The notes beneath the pieces were generated by a model. That model saw only the letters and a program-made list of their open reading frames with translations. It ran no database searches and was not told the origin of the DNA. From contig JAIQDT010003791.1 in assembly GCA_021521415.1 (NCBI GenBank), forward strand, positions 145,034 through 209,033: a stretch of 64,000 bases of DNA. Direction: 5' to 3'. A program made the translations under genes and the position numbers. The DNA comes from Bidens hawaiensis. Taxonomy: Eukaryota > Streptophyta > Magnoliopsida > Asterales > Asteraceae. Shown piece by piece: positions 12,813-22,369 of the stretch; position 1 is the stretch's first letter, and every line of letters starts with the position of its first letter.

Positions 12813-14943
12813 TGTGACAACTGCCCAAATCCGACCCGACCCAGGTACCCGTTTTTGAATCCGATTCTTTTTATGATTTAAAATTTGATTACTAATCTTT
12901 GTAAATTTAACATTAAATAAATAAATTATATATATATATATATACGTTTTTATATTACTTACTAATAATAATAATTCCTTTCCGCCCTTTTGTCTCTCTT
13001 GTCGCCGTCCCGCCTCTTTTTCTCTCTTGTCACCATCCCGCCCCTCTGCTTAACCCTTAAGCCTTGAACCCCTTTTTCTCTTAACTCTTTGCTTGTCCTT
13101 TGGTTCTTCCCGCCTAAGGATGTCTGCGCAGCTCCACGCGCCAGACTCTTTACAAGGAAGCCTGCGTGATGACCGGCTGTTCCTGCGATACGCGAGACGA
13201 ACTCTTCTCGCAGCGCGCTAAGAATTGTAGTTCTTCTCGCAGCGCGCTAAGAATTGTAGTTCTTCTCGCAGCGCGCTAAGAATTGTAGTTCTTCTCGCAG
13301 CGCGCTAAGAATTGTAGTTCTTCTCGCAGCGCGCTAAGAATTGTAGTTCTTCTCGCAGCGCGCTAAGAATTGTAGTTCTTCTCGCAGCGCGCTAAGAATG
13401 GTAGTTCTTCTCGCGACGCGCTAAGGATTTGTAGTTCTTCCCGCGACGTGCTAAGGATGTAAGTTCTTCCCGCGGCGCGCTAAGGCTTGTTCTGTCTGCC
13501 TTCGCCCTCGCGCGTGCGCTCGAGTCTGCTCGCGCTAGACCTTAAGTCTTTTCTTCAGTTTAGGTCAGCCTGTATGCTTTTGAAATATCTTATCTTTTGT
13601 ATGAGCACTTTAGGTCAGTTCTGACATCTGTCCGAAAAGCCACTTTCGGCGCAGCATGCGCACCAATCCTATTGGTTGACAGAAAACGTGACTGACATAA
13701 TCTTTTGAAATCTTCTTTTGCATGTCTTGAACAGTGTTTTACCTGACACCTCCCATGCTTTGACCTGTAACCTGTCAGCTTTTCCCCATCCCCTGCAGCT
13801 GCCGGCATATCTTTCCATATCTTTTGCTTTTGTTTTCTTGTGCTTTTTGATATCTTTTGTTTGATTTAATAAGATCTTTTCCTCCTTTTAAGGGATTGTG
13901 TTCCCTAGGGTTTTCCTATAAATAAACCTATTTTCTTGTTTATTAACACTACACACACTACACTTAAACACTCTCCCCAACCTTTCTCCCTTTGCTCTCT
14001 GCCGAAGATCCTCAGCTCCTCTCTTTGCCCCCGTCTTCTCTTCTGTTCTGCCCAGAAATCTCGGTAAATATATAATATATATAATTTTTGTTTAAGTAAC
14101 TTACCTATATCCAAGACATAAAAACCAATCGTTAAACCAATAACCTCTTATTTATAGGTTAACTTGTGCTTGTTTAAAAGTTGGTTCTTGCATTATCTTT
14201 CAACACACCTCTAACAAGTGAGTAATCTCGTACTTAATCCCCTTTTATTTTTAACGTTTTGGGATGTTCATGTGTTCGTACAACTTGAGTCTTAAACTTG
14301 TTTATGAACTTTATGTGCGCAAAACCCCATGTGTTATGGACGTTTACTTGGCTGTTTATTTGTATGTGTGACTCATTAACCGCTTTGACGGCCTATTCCG
14401 AAGTTTTCATGGATCCATTAGATGAACACGGGAGACCTATCGTTTACGGTTTTCTTGTTTTGTTACACATGCACGTATGATTTCTTGTTTTTGTGCTCAA
14501 TTGGGAGCACGGATTGAACTATGAGCTATGATCTAAGGCTTGATCACAATCTGATTACACCCTATGTTAAACCCCAGTTAAGCACATGTTGCGCGCAGTG
14601 TTTGTATTATCTATTTATATCTATTAAACTTGATTTCTCACCGATACGCAAGTGTTGACGTTTTATTTTAACACATGTTCAGGTTTGCTGTAGCTGCTTT
14701 TGGGAATCTCAAGGACGTAGGATGTTTTCTTTTTGTTTGGACCTAGATTAAAATGTAACAAGACAAATTATGTTATTTGAATATTTTAAGTTATGATATG
14801 ATTTATGTTACCTTACGATTTCATGTTCTGCGCGTGCGCAATGATAACGTATTTATTAAATATGGACACCCAATAGTGTCGCGAGTAATGAAACAAATAC
14901 GTGGCGCCCCGATGTATAATCCGCCATCGGTCAGGGTGTTACA
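12813..14943 (+). mobile_element. Solo LTR (family B) nested in the Tat LTR
   Basis: It starts TGTGACAACTGCCC and ends GGTCAGGGTGTTACA, the same ends as the LTRs at 19777 and 27021, but it is longer (2131 vs 1940 bp) and diverged. The flanks CCACG (12808-12812) and CCACG (14944-14948) are an exact 5-bp target duplication, and the uninterrupted LTR at 1561-1575 shows the empty site. A TATA-like CTATAAATAAACC occurs near 13917. Confidence 0.92.
13202..13490 (+). repeat. 29-bp tandem array inside solo LTR B
   Basis: About ten head-to-tail units of 29-30 bp, each with TTCTTCTCGCAGCGCGC followed by TAAGAATTGTAG. Units starting at 13231, 13260, 13289, 13318 and 13347 look identical and the later ones diverge. 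The related LTRs at 20.1 and 27.4 kb have about five diverged units at the same place. Confidence 0.9.
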
Positions 14944-15175
14944 CCACGCGCAGATGTTTCATGCGCTTGCGCATAGGTTTTGGCTTTGTGTCTTCATGAC
15001 ATCCTGATTTCAAGCCTCTTGTCTATATCTTGTTGGTTGACCCACCCCGCTCGATGTTAAGGCGGGTGCATACCCCTTCAGTAAGCATTTTCATAGTTTT
15101 TGAACAATAGATATATAATATGAAATTCCACAACTTGTATACAAAACAATAAATAATGGCAACAATTTAGATAAA

Positions 15176-15317
15176 TGAAATCGTTAATAAGAATACATTA
15201 ACGACACATTTCTATAAGGGGATGCCAAATATACTCGGATTTTGTATGAAATCGTTAATAAGAATACATTAACGACACCTTTCTATAAGGGGATGCCAGA
15301 TATACTCGGATTTATGA
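15176..15317. repeat. 71-bp tandem duplication in solo LTR A
   Basis: Two adjacent copies begin at 15176 and 15247 with TGAAATCGTTAATAAG and run through ATACTCGGATTT, differing at a few bases. Confidence 0.85.
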
Positions 15318-17279
15318 ATCAACCTTCCAAAAGCGGTAAACACATTAGCACTTAAGCATATAATCACTAAATCGAGCATTTATTTAAGTGAAGTATACAA
15401 TAAAGTTTGTGGTTTAAGACTCAAGTATAAATCATTTGGATTTGAATAAGTTTGCAATGTCACCCCCAAAATATAAAACAGTGAAAACGGGGGATGAAAG
15501 TACGCACATTCAAGTAATAAACTTGAAAGATTTGATGATTTGGAGATTAACCGGAACGATGAGTTTAACGAACGAAGCCTAAAGGAGAAGAAGTCTTGTA
15601 TTAGAAAAGTTGTCTTGGAAGTCTTTAAATGAAAATAAATGATAAGAAATATAAACAATTTAAAGTTTAAGGTTTAAAATGTAAATATTTAAGAAATTAT
15701 AATAATAGTCCTTTAAAAATGTAAGTTTGCTCGAAACCGGGTTAAAGTATCTAGCCCTTAATTTTACTCAACCTATGTTAAGTAATAAGGTGGGTAAAAA
15801 TGCAAGAAAACAAGTCCCTTTATAATATAGATACTAAAACGGGTTTTAACAAGTGTTCGGGTGGTCGGTTCGGGTCTTGGTGACTTGACCAAACCCAAAG
15901 TCAACTTTCCCAAAATAATAAATGTATGAGATAACTCAATAAATCTTAAAGAGACTTAACCAAGTATGTAGTTCTATTGTTTTAGAACTAACAACGTCCG
16001 TTAATCGAGTGTTCGGTTTAGTCGGTCCAAACTTTGTTATAGGATCAAGTTGGATTCAACATTCCGAGTACTTTGTGAAAATAATTAAAATCAGTTTATA
16101 AAGTATTTTTAAAGAAATATATAAGCTTTAATGGTTAAAAACACACTTGTGTGTCTTAAGCGAGTAAACTTGGTTTAGTTCGGTTTGGTTCGGTTTTTTT
16201 ATTTTGGAACAAGGCCAAGAATGGTTACCACATGTCCAAACATCATAGAACTTGTAAAATAATTTATAAATAATAATACCAAAGTTTTACATACAAAAAG
16301 TCAACAACAAAGTCTTTAAACGAAAGTTCGGTTTCCGATTCGGATCTTGTTTCGGGATAAGACCGAGGTTAGATTCTACAAACCCATAACCATGGAACTA
16401 ATTAAAATGATTTTAGAAACTCAAATCTTACATAAAACATGTTTATACAACTAGTAAACAAGAGTTTGGCTTCCGGTTTGGAGCTATTTACGGAATAACC
16501 GAGGCTAGTCTCTACAAACCCATAACCATGGAATTCAAAATGTAAAATAAAACTAAGATGAGCAGAAGTTAAACAAGTATAACTAGTTTGATAGTTAGAT
16601 GCGGAAAATATATATAATCAAGGACTACTACGAGTCCTCCATGTAGCTTTGTCTTATGGGCCGGACACTTAACCGACCGAGACCGGAGAAATGCCCACCG
16701 AAGGTACAAAGGGTGCTATTATATATATGTTGTATAACAATCTTCAAGTATAAATAAGTGTTAACAAGTTGATTATAATGTAAGACTATGGTCAGTTTGA
16801 CTTTGGAAAGTCAAACTGCCAAAAAAAATATGAAGAACACCTTTAAATGCTTGAGAATTGGAAGAAAAAGAGATGAATGAGCAAGGATTAATGAAGGGGA
16901 TAGGGGTGTATATATAGAGTAGGTTGAAAGGGTCAAGCATGAGGTGTGATATCAAGGTTTGTATGCAAGAGGGGTCAAGACAAGTCACAAAACAACAAAA
17001 AAAATAAAAAATAAAAAAATGGGCTGCTGGTCTGCTGCTGGTCAGCACGTCGGTTCGTGTCCGGAAGTTCGTTTTTGATGTATCTTGAGCTTTTTAAGTC
17101 CGTTTTCGAATCCGTAAAAGGGGTTTTTCAAATTAGACAAGCGGGAATGTTTTAATAACATAAAATCCAATATTTTATATATTTGAAATGTTCGGGATAT
17201 AAATCAGGTCGGTTTACAACATAAAAACAAATACAAAATAAATACAATTTGACCCGAAATCGAAGATTGTCACAGGCCG

Positions 17280-17338
17280 CCACTCCTAAATTTGCCTAAC
17301 TCCTGCCAGACTATTTATTAAATGTTTACTTGATACAA

Positions 17339-17381
<43 letters not shown>

Positions 17382-18857
17382 TACATAACCAACAAGTGTA
17401 GTTATGTTAATTATATAACTACTCAATCTCTTACGACATATTACAAAATGTATACCATATATATTTTTTATTTAAACGTTCCGTAAGAATATGCATATTA
17501 AATATATTTAACCTAATACTTTTCCTAAAATAATGTCGTATATATATTATTTGCTATTATCTAATTTACGAAGATAATTATATAGTTGGAATTATATATT
17601 TATTAAACAAACTACAATAAATATAAAAGTATCACCAACAAGTCATCTCACATGTAAGTTTAGGTTATCGGGTGAACACATAGCATAAACCGACATACTC
17701 GTCTTTGATTACTCATTTGATAAACGATTCACAAGTACTTTGGTCGATGTGCTTGTGTTTGGGGGATGTTTAAACTGATTCAGATGAAATAATCATTTTA
17801 TGTGAACATGTTGCCCGATTGCAAATGTCTAAATGAATCAATAGAACGAGTGTTCTTAAAGAGTACTATTTTGTGACTCGGTGTATTCAGTATGTTATTG
17901 GTTGAATTTGATTTTTAAGATGAACATGTAAAAGGGCCGTTTTGGGCTGGACTATGGGCTTGGACTACGTGGTAACAAAAACTTAATAAAACGTATAAAG
18001 TTAATCGGTTAAAGTGTTAAACCGGATAACCAACCAAACCGAACAACCCGAATTAAAAAAAGAATCGCAAATCCGGAAACCGAATTGGGATCTTGGATTC
18101 AGTTAATATCCGATCCGAAAATCGAATTCACAATTCAGATCGGTTTTTATGGTCACGGATATGGTTCGCTTACGGATTTTTCGGTTATTTTACACACTCC
18201 TATCTTCAACAAAGTAATCTCTCATTACTTGTTTGTGTTCGGCTTCATGATCTCTGTCTACAAAACCTCTTTTTTCTTTAGGTTGAAGAGGTGCCTCTTG
18301 TCCAACTAAACCAAGAATTTGCCGGTCGTTCGATCGTCATTGTTGGAATTCGAGCAAAACACCCAGATTTTAAAAAGACTTACCTTTAAGAATATGGGTT
18401 GAGATAGAGTAGACGTTTTTCGTGTGAAGAATGAGTAATTTGGTTCATTTAATATAGATGAAGTATTTAATTAATTGTTTTTTAAATGGTCATAGTTGGG
18501 AAAGTAGGAGATTGGGATAGGGTGCGGCAAAGTGAAACCGAGTCCACTTGGTTCTTTTTAGTATCAGGGGCTCGGGTCAGGGCGATGTGCCCCCCCCCCC
18601 TCCCCCCGCATCACTCCGTCGACCCTTACCCCACCAAAAACATAACATCATTTGAATTTAATTTAACAAATGGAAATTTCATTAATATTGAAGTTACTAT
18701 TTAAACCGTATATAGGTAAATCAAAATGGATTTCCAACAACATAATAGCAAACAAAATATTTATTTTCGTAAACAAGACCTAATAATTGGTTTTTCATTT
18801 GCTCCTTCATCACTTGGTGTATCATGAATGGTTCATCGACAACCATCATGGTGCGGT
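17280..18857. other. Intergenic DNA with an AT microsatellite
   Basis: No gene is seen. A (TA)n tract lies at 17345-17376. Around 18000-18180 there are repeated CCGAA/TTCGG words of the type found in plant MITEs, without clear ends. A C-rich homopolymer tract lies near 18590-18607. Confidence 0.6.
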
Positions 18858-19265
18858 CTATGGTCCATCAACATCGAGCGTTGGTGTAGCACCAAGATTA
18901 GACACCATGAATGATCCCTCAGCATTTGTTGTCGTCGGTGGAGGAGGTGGTAACGCGAAGAGAGGACAGTACGTTTTAAGAAGTTGAGGGACAAGTGGAT
19001 CCAAAGGAAAGACTTTCGGCCAACATCCTTCACTTGTGCTTTTAGCGGCTTTGCAACAATCTGGCCACGTTGTTAACTCAATTGGTTCACCTCGCAATGC
19101 TCTATTAAGTTCCTCAGTGCACTTTGATAGATCAAAAGATGCCTCCCAACACTCGACAATCCCCTTTGATGGTCTAAGAGAAATTGGTGATCTTCGGGCT
19201 AGCCCGAGTGAAAGTAAAGACACCAAGCAACATATAAGAAATAGAACTCTAGATTGAGAAACCAT
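18858..19265 (-). CDS. EC1-like (ECA1/prolamin-like) secreted cysteine-rich protein, copy 1
   Basis: A 135-aa protein beginning MVSQSRVLFLICC. The first ~24 residues form a hydrophobic signal peptide ending near GLARR. The mature part has six cysteines in the ECA1/EC1 prolamin-like pattern: ECW, SKC, PDCC, GCWP and YCP. In Arabidopsis, EC1 proteins are secreted by the egg cell and act on sperm at fertilisation; whether this copy does so is inference. An in-frame ATG upstream at 19373 was rejected because it would bury the signal peptide and lies upstream of the TATA box. The tail after TTNAEGS differs fully from copy 2. Single exon, divergent from copy 2 at 29804. Confidence 0.85.
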   Translation of the reverse strand: MVSQSRVLFLICCLVSLLSLGLARRSPISLRPSKGIVECWEASFDLSKCTEELNRALRGEPIELTTWPDCCKAAKSTSEGCWPKVFPLDPLVPQLLKTYCPLFALPPPPPTTTNAEGSFMVSNLGATPTLDVDGP

Positions 19266-19309
19266 GTTGAGTGTTGAGATGTTATGGCTTGAGTATGTGA
19301 TGGTTGAGC

Positions 19310-19317
19310 TATTTATA
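19310..19317 (-). promoter_or_regulatory. TATA box of EC1-like copy 1
   Basis: On the minus strand TATAAATA lies ~45 bp upstream of the ATG at 19265. It sits within a region of about 250 bp that matches the promoter of copy 2, including GTCAACACGTTTAT and CTTAAGAATTCATTA. Confidence 0.7.
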
Positions 19318-19776
19318 CTACAATTTTGAGCATTTAATTGTTTCAAATAAACGTGTTGACTTTGTTTTGTCAAAAATAACGATTAAAAAGAATACCAAAA
19401 AAATATTGTGCCTTCAATGTAATGTCCCCTTATGCAAAATAATGAATTCTTAAGCATTTTTATAGAATAGTAATAATGGCTAAAAAAAACATGTGTATCC
19501 TACGTTCACACTATTTACCAATCAAAAAGGGAGAATGGAATGGCTAAGTTCGAATTAATTTCTTTTAACGGTCATTTGAATTACTGAAGGATCATTGACA
19601 TGCACGGTCATCTTTATTTCAACCTCAGAAGAAAATCGGCTGAAAAATATAAAACAATATATGATTTGATCAACAAGTTTGATAATATTCTCAGGTGTCA
19701 TTAATCTCATGCACACAAACATAATGGAAAAAAAAATCATATTGTTTTGATTTATATTTCTTTTGGTGTGGGGGAG

Positions 19777-21716
19777 TGTGACATCTGCCCTGATCCGACC
19801 CGACCCAGGTACCCGTTTCCCTTATCCGATCTCTTTCTTTTATGATTTAATATTTATTTATACTTATATTTTACTTTTAATAATAATATATATTTTCCTT
19901 CCCGCCTTTTTCTCTCTCTTTCTTTCCGCCGTCCCCTCCCCCTTCCTTCTCTCTTTCCGCCTTCTTTTCCCTCTTGTCGCCGTCCCGCCCTTAAGCCTTG
20001 TTTCCTCTTTTTCTTCTAACTCTTTGCTTGTCCTTTGGTTCTTCCCGCCTAAGGATGTCTGCAGCTCCACGCGCCAGACTCCTTACATAGGAAGCCTGCG
20101 TGAAGACATCTTGTTCCTGCGATGCGTGAAGAGAACTCTTCTCGCAGCGCGCTAAGAATGCATGTTCTTCCCGCAATGCGCTAAGAATGTATGTTCTTCC
20201 CGCGATGCGCTTAGAATTCTTGTTCTTCACGCAGCACGCGAAGGATTTGTGATTCTTCCCGCAGTGCGCTAAGGATTGTTGTGCCAGCCTTCGCGCTCGC
20301 GCACTCAGCCTTCCCGCGCTTAACCCTTTGAGTTTTTCTTCTGTTTAATCTAGCCGTTTGCTTTTGTGTTGTCTTATCTTTTGTGTTGTTGACCTAATCT
20401 GCTTTATGTCTGAATAGTTACTTTCGGCGCAGCATGCGCACCAACCCCATTGGTTGGCAGATAAAGTGACTGACATTATCTTTTGAGATCTGCTTTTGCC
20501 ATGCTTGACCGGTACCTTTATCTGACCTGCCCATGCCTTTTTACTGTTCGCTGTCAGCTTTATCTTGCCCTCTGCAGCTGCCATATCTTTTGATATCTTT
20601 ACTTTTCAGAACTTTTTACCGTTGATATCTTTTCTTTTACTTTTTGAAATCTTTTCCCCTTTTTCTAGGGTTTATGTCTCCTAGGGTTTTCCTATAAATA
20701 ATAATAATATTTTCATAACACATCACACACAAACACTTAATCTCTCTTATTATCTCTTCCTCCCTTTTTGCTCTCTGCCGTTGTCCTCCTGCCGTCTCCT
20801 CTCTTGCCTCCGTCTTCCTCCCTGTTCTTCCCTGCTTTTCCGGTAATATATATATATTATATAATAATTTACTTATTAATTATGCTAACTTATTATCTAG
20901 ACTTAAAACAGATCATTAAAACAACAATCTTATTTATAGGTTAACTTGTGCTTGTTTAAAGTTGGTTCTTGCTTTATCTTACACCGCATCGTTTATCAAG
21001 TGAGTTATCTCGTATCTAATCCCTTTTTATTTTAAATGCTTTGGGATGTTCATGTGTTCATACAAAACTTGAGTCTTAAACTGTTTATGAACTTTAGTCG
21101 CGCAGTATCCCATGTGTTGAGGACGTAGACTTGGCTGTTTATTTGTATGTGTGGATCATTAACCGTATTGACGGTCTATTCCGCAGTTTTCATGGTACCA
21201 TTAGATGAACACGGGAGAACTATCGTTTATGATTTTCTCTTTTGTATACACATGCACAGTTAGTCTTGTTTGTGAGCTCAATTGTGAGCACTGGCAGTCT
21301 TGTCTCTTAGAGTTGGTCCCGATCAGATTACACCCTTGTTGAAAACCAGACATACACATGTTGCGCGCAGATTTATTGTTATGTATTGTATTAAACTTGA
21401 TTTCTCACCAACACGCAAGTGTTTGACGTTTATTTTAACACATGTTCAGGTTTGCAGTAGCTGTTTTGGAGCTTGTGGACACGTAGGACGTTTTTACTTT
21501 TGGACCTAGAATTAAAATGTATCAAGACAAGTTAATGTTGTTTGAATGTTATAATTTATAATATATTGATTTATGTTTGATTTATGTTCTTTATTTTCCC
21601 CGCTGCGCGTGCGCGATAAAATGTGTATTAATAAATATTGACACCAATAGTGTCACGAGTAATGAAACAATATGTGGCGCCCCGATGTATAATCCGCCTT
21701 TGGTCGGGGTGTTACA
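19777..21716 (+). repeat. 5' LTR of the chromovirus
   Basis: TGTGACATCTG at the start and GGGGTGTTACA at the end. A TATA box (TATAAATA, 20693-20700) lies about two-fifths in, followed by a pyrimidine-rich leader. Five diverged ~29-bp units lie at ~20129-20279. Confidence 0.95.
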
Positions 21717-21719
21717 GAT

Positions 21720-21731
21720 TGGTATCAGAGC
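21720..21731 (+). other. Primer-binding site (initiator Met tRNA)
   Basis: TGGTATCAGAGC starts three bases after the 5' LTR. It is the canonical complement of the 3' end of plant initiator methionine tRNA. Confidence 0.92.
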
Positions 21732-21956
21732 TCGTTGACTTTAGGATAGGTGGTTAGACGTAACGGCCTAGAATACCTAAGAGTCCCTTCTCGCGCATGA
21801 GAGAAATCTCATGTTTGCGCGCTTATTGTTAATTACTCGTTATTTATGAATATGCTCGCACTTGCGCAGTATATGATTTTATGTTTTATTCCGCGATATT
21901 TCGATTTTTGTGAATTTCGATTTTTATTGATTTTACTTACATATTCGTTTGTTGGG

Positions 21957-22230
21957 ATTGAAAATCCGAAAAGTCATGGTGATACATGAATAGTTGATTT
22001 TCAATTTCCATTTACGATTATGTTCTGAGGTTGGAGACTTGAAAAGTCATGGTGATACATGAATTGTCAACCTCCAATACTCATTTTCTTGTATATTTTA
22101 TATTGAAGATTGGAAAGTCATGGTGATACATGAATCGTCAATCTCCAATACTCGTTTACTCGTATATTTTAAATTGGGAATTCGGAAAGTCATGGTGATA
22201 CATGAATTGTCGATTTCTGATTCGAATTTG
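21957..22230 (+). repeat. Array of four ~72-bp hairpin repeats in the leader
   Basis: The core TCATGGTGATACATGA occurs at 21974, 22047, 22118 and 22190 (period 73, 71, 72). The core is itself an inverted repeat (TCATG/CATGA around GTGATA). Each core is flanked by arms that differ between copies but pair with each other: ATTGAAAATC with GATTTTCAAT (copy 1), GAGGTTG with CAACCTC (copy 2), ATTGAAGATTG with CAATCTCCAAT (copy 3, one mismatch), and a weaker pairing in copy 4. It lies between the primer-binding site and gag, where retroelement packaging and dimerisation signals usually lie. Confidence 0.85.
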
Positions 22231-22369
22231 ATACCTTTATTAAGTCTGCATTTAGGGTCATTTATTTTACTTTAACTTTTGATAGTATCTAACTCCGTGA
22301 AACCAAGCTTTTCGAGGTTAAACTTTGTGCTAAAACTAAGATATTAACTAAAATTAAAATTTTTATAGA

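Larger units (their letters stand above)
860..15080 (-). mobile_element. Tat-like Ty3/gypsy retrotransposon with an antisense gene
   Basis: An LTR element in minus orientation: 3' LTR at 860-1697, internal region 1698-12106, 5' LTR at 12107-12812 plus 14949-15080 (838 bp once the inner insertion is removed, identical in length to the other LTR). Target-site copies are GTGAG (855-859) and GTAAG (15081-15085), one mismatch. LTR ends are TGAAG/CTTCA inverted repeats. On the minus strand lie gag, protease, RT, RNase H, a second (archaeal-type-like) RNase H and integrase. The second RNase H and the antisense ORF between pol and the 3' LTR are hallmarks of the Tat lineage. I count about 8 differences between the LTRs (~1%), so it is fairly young, although gag-pol is already broken. 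Confidence 0.9.
12107..15080 (-). repeat. 5' LTR of the Tat-like element, interrupted
   Basis: The two halves 12107-12812 and 14949-15080 add to 838 bp, the exact length of the other LTR. Between them lies a solo LTR of another family plus one copy of its target site. Confidence 0.9.
568..17274 (-). mobile_element. Solo LTR (family A), split by a nested element
   Basis: The left part is 568-859 and the right part 15086-17274, together about 2.48 kb. Read on the minus strand it starts TGTGACAATCTTCG at 17274 and ends GGTCGGGGTGTGACA at 568, typical TG..CA LTR ends. The 5-bp flank GGCCG occurs at 563-567 and again at 17275-17279, an exact target-site duplication. No gag-pol of this family lies between the ends, so it is read as a solo LTR left by recombination. 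It must predate the Tat-like element inserted at 855-859. Minus-strand ORFs in the right part (15380-15658, 16773-17048) have no recognisable domains and are not called. Confidence 0.8.

Noticed and set aside
19763..20155. 130-codon ORF in the chromovirus LTR, repeated at 27.0-27.4 kb
   Set aside because: Low-complexity Phe/Leu/Ser-rich translation of the pyrimidine-rich LTR leader; it crosses the LTR border.
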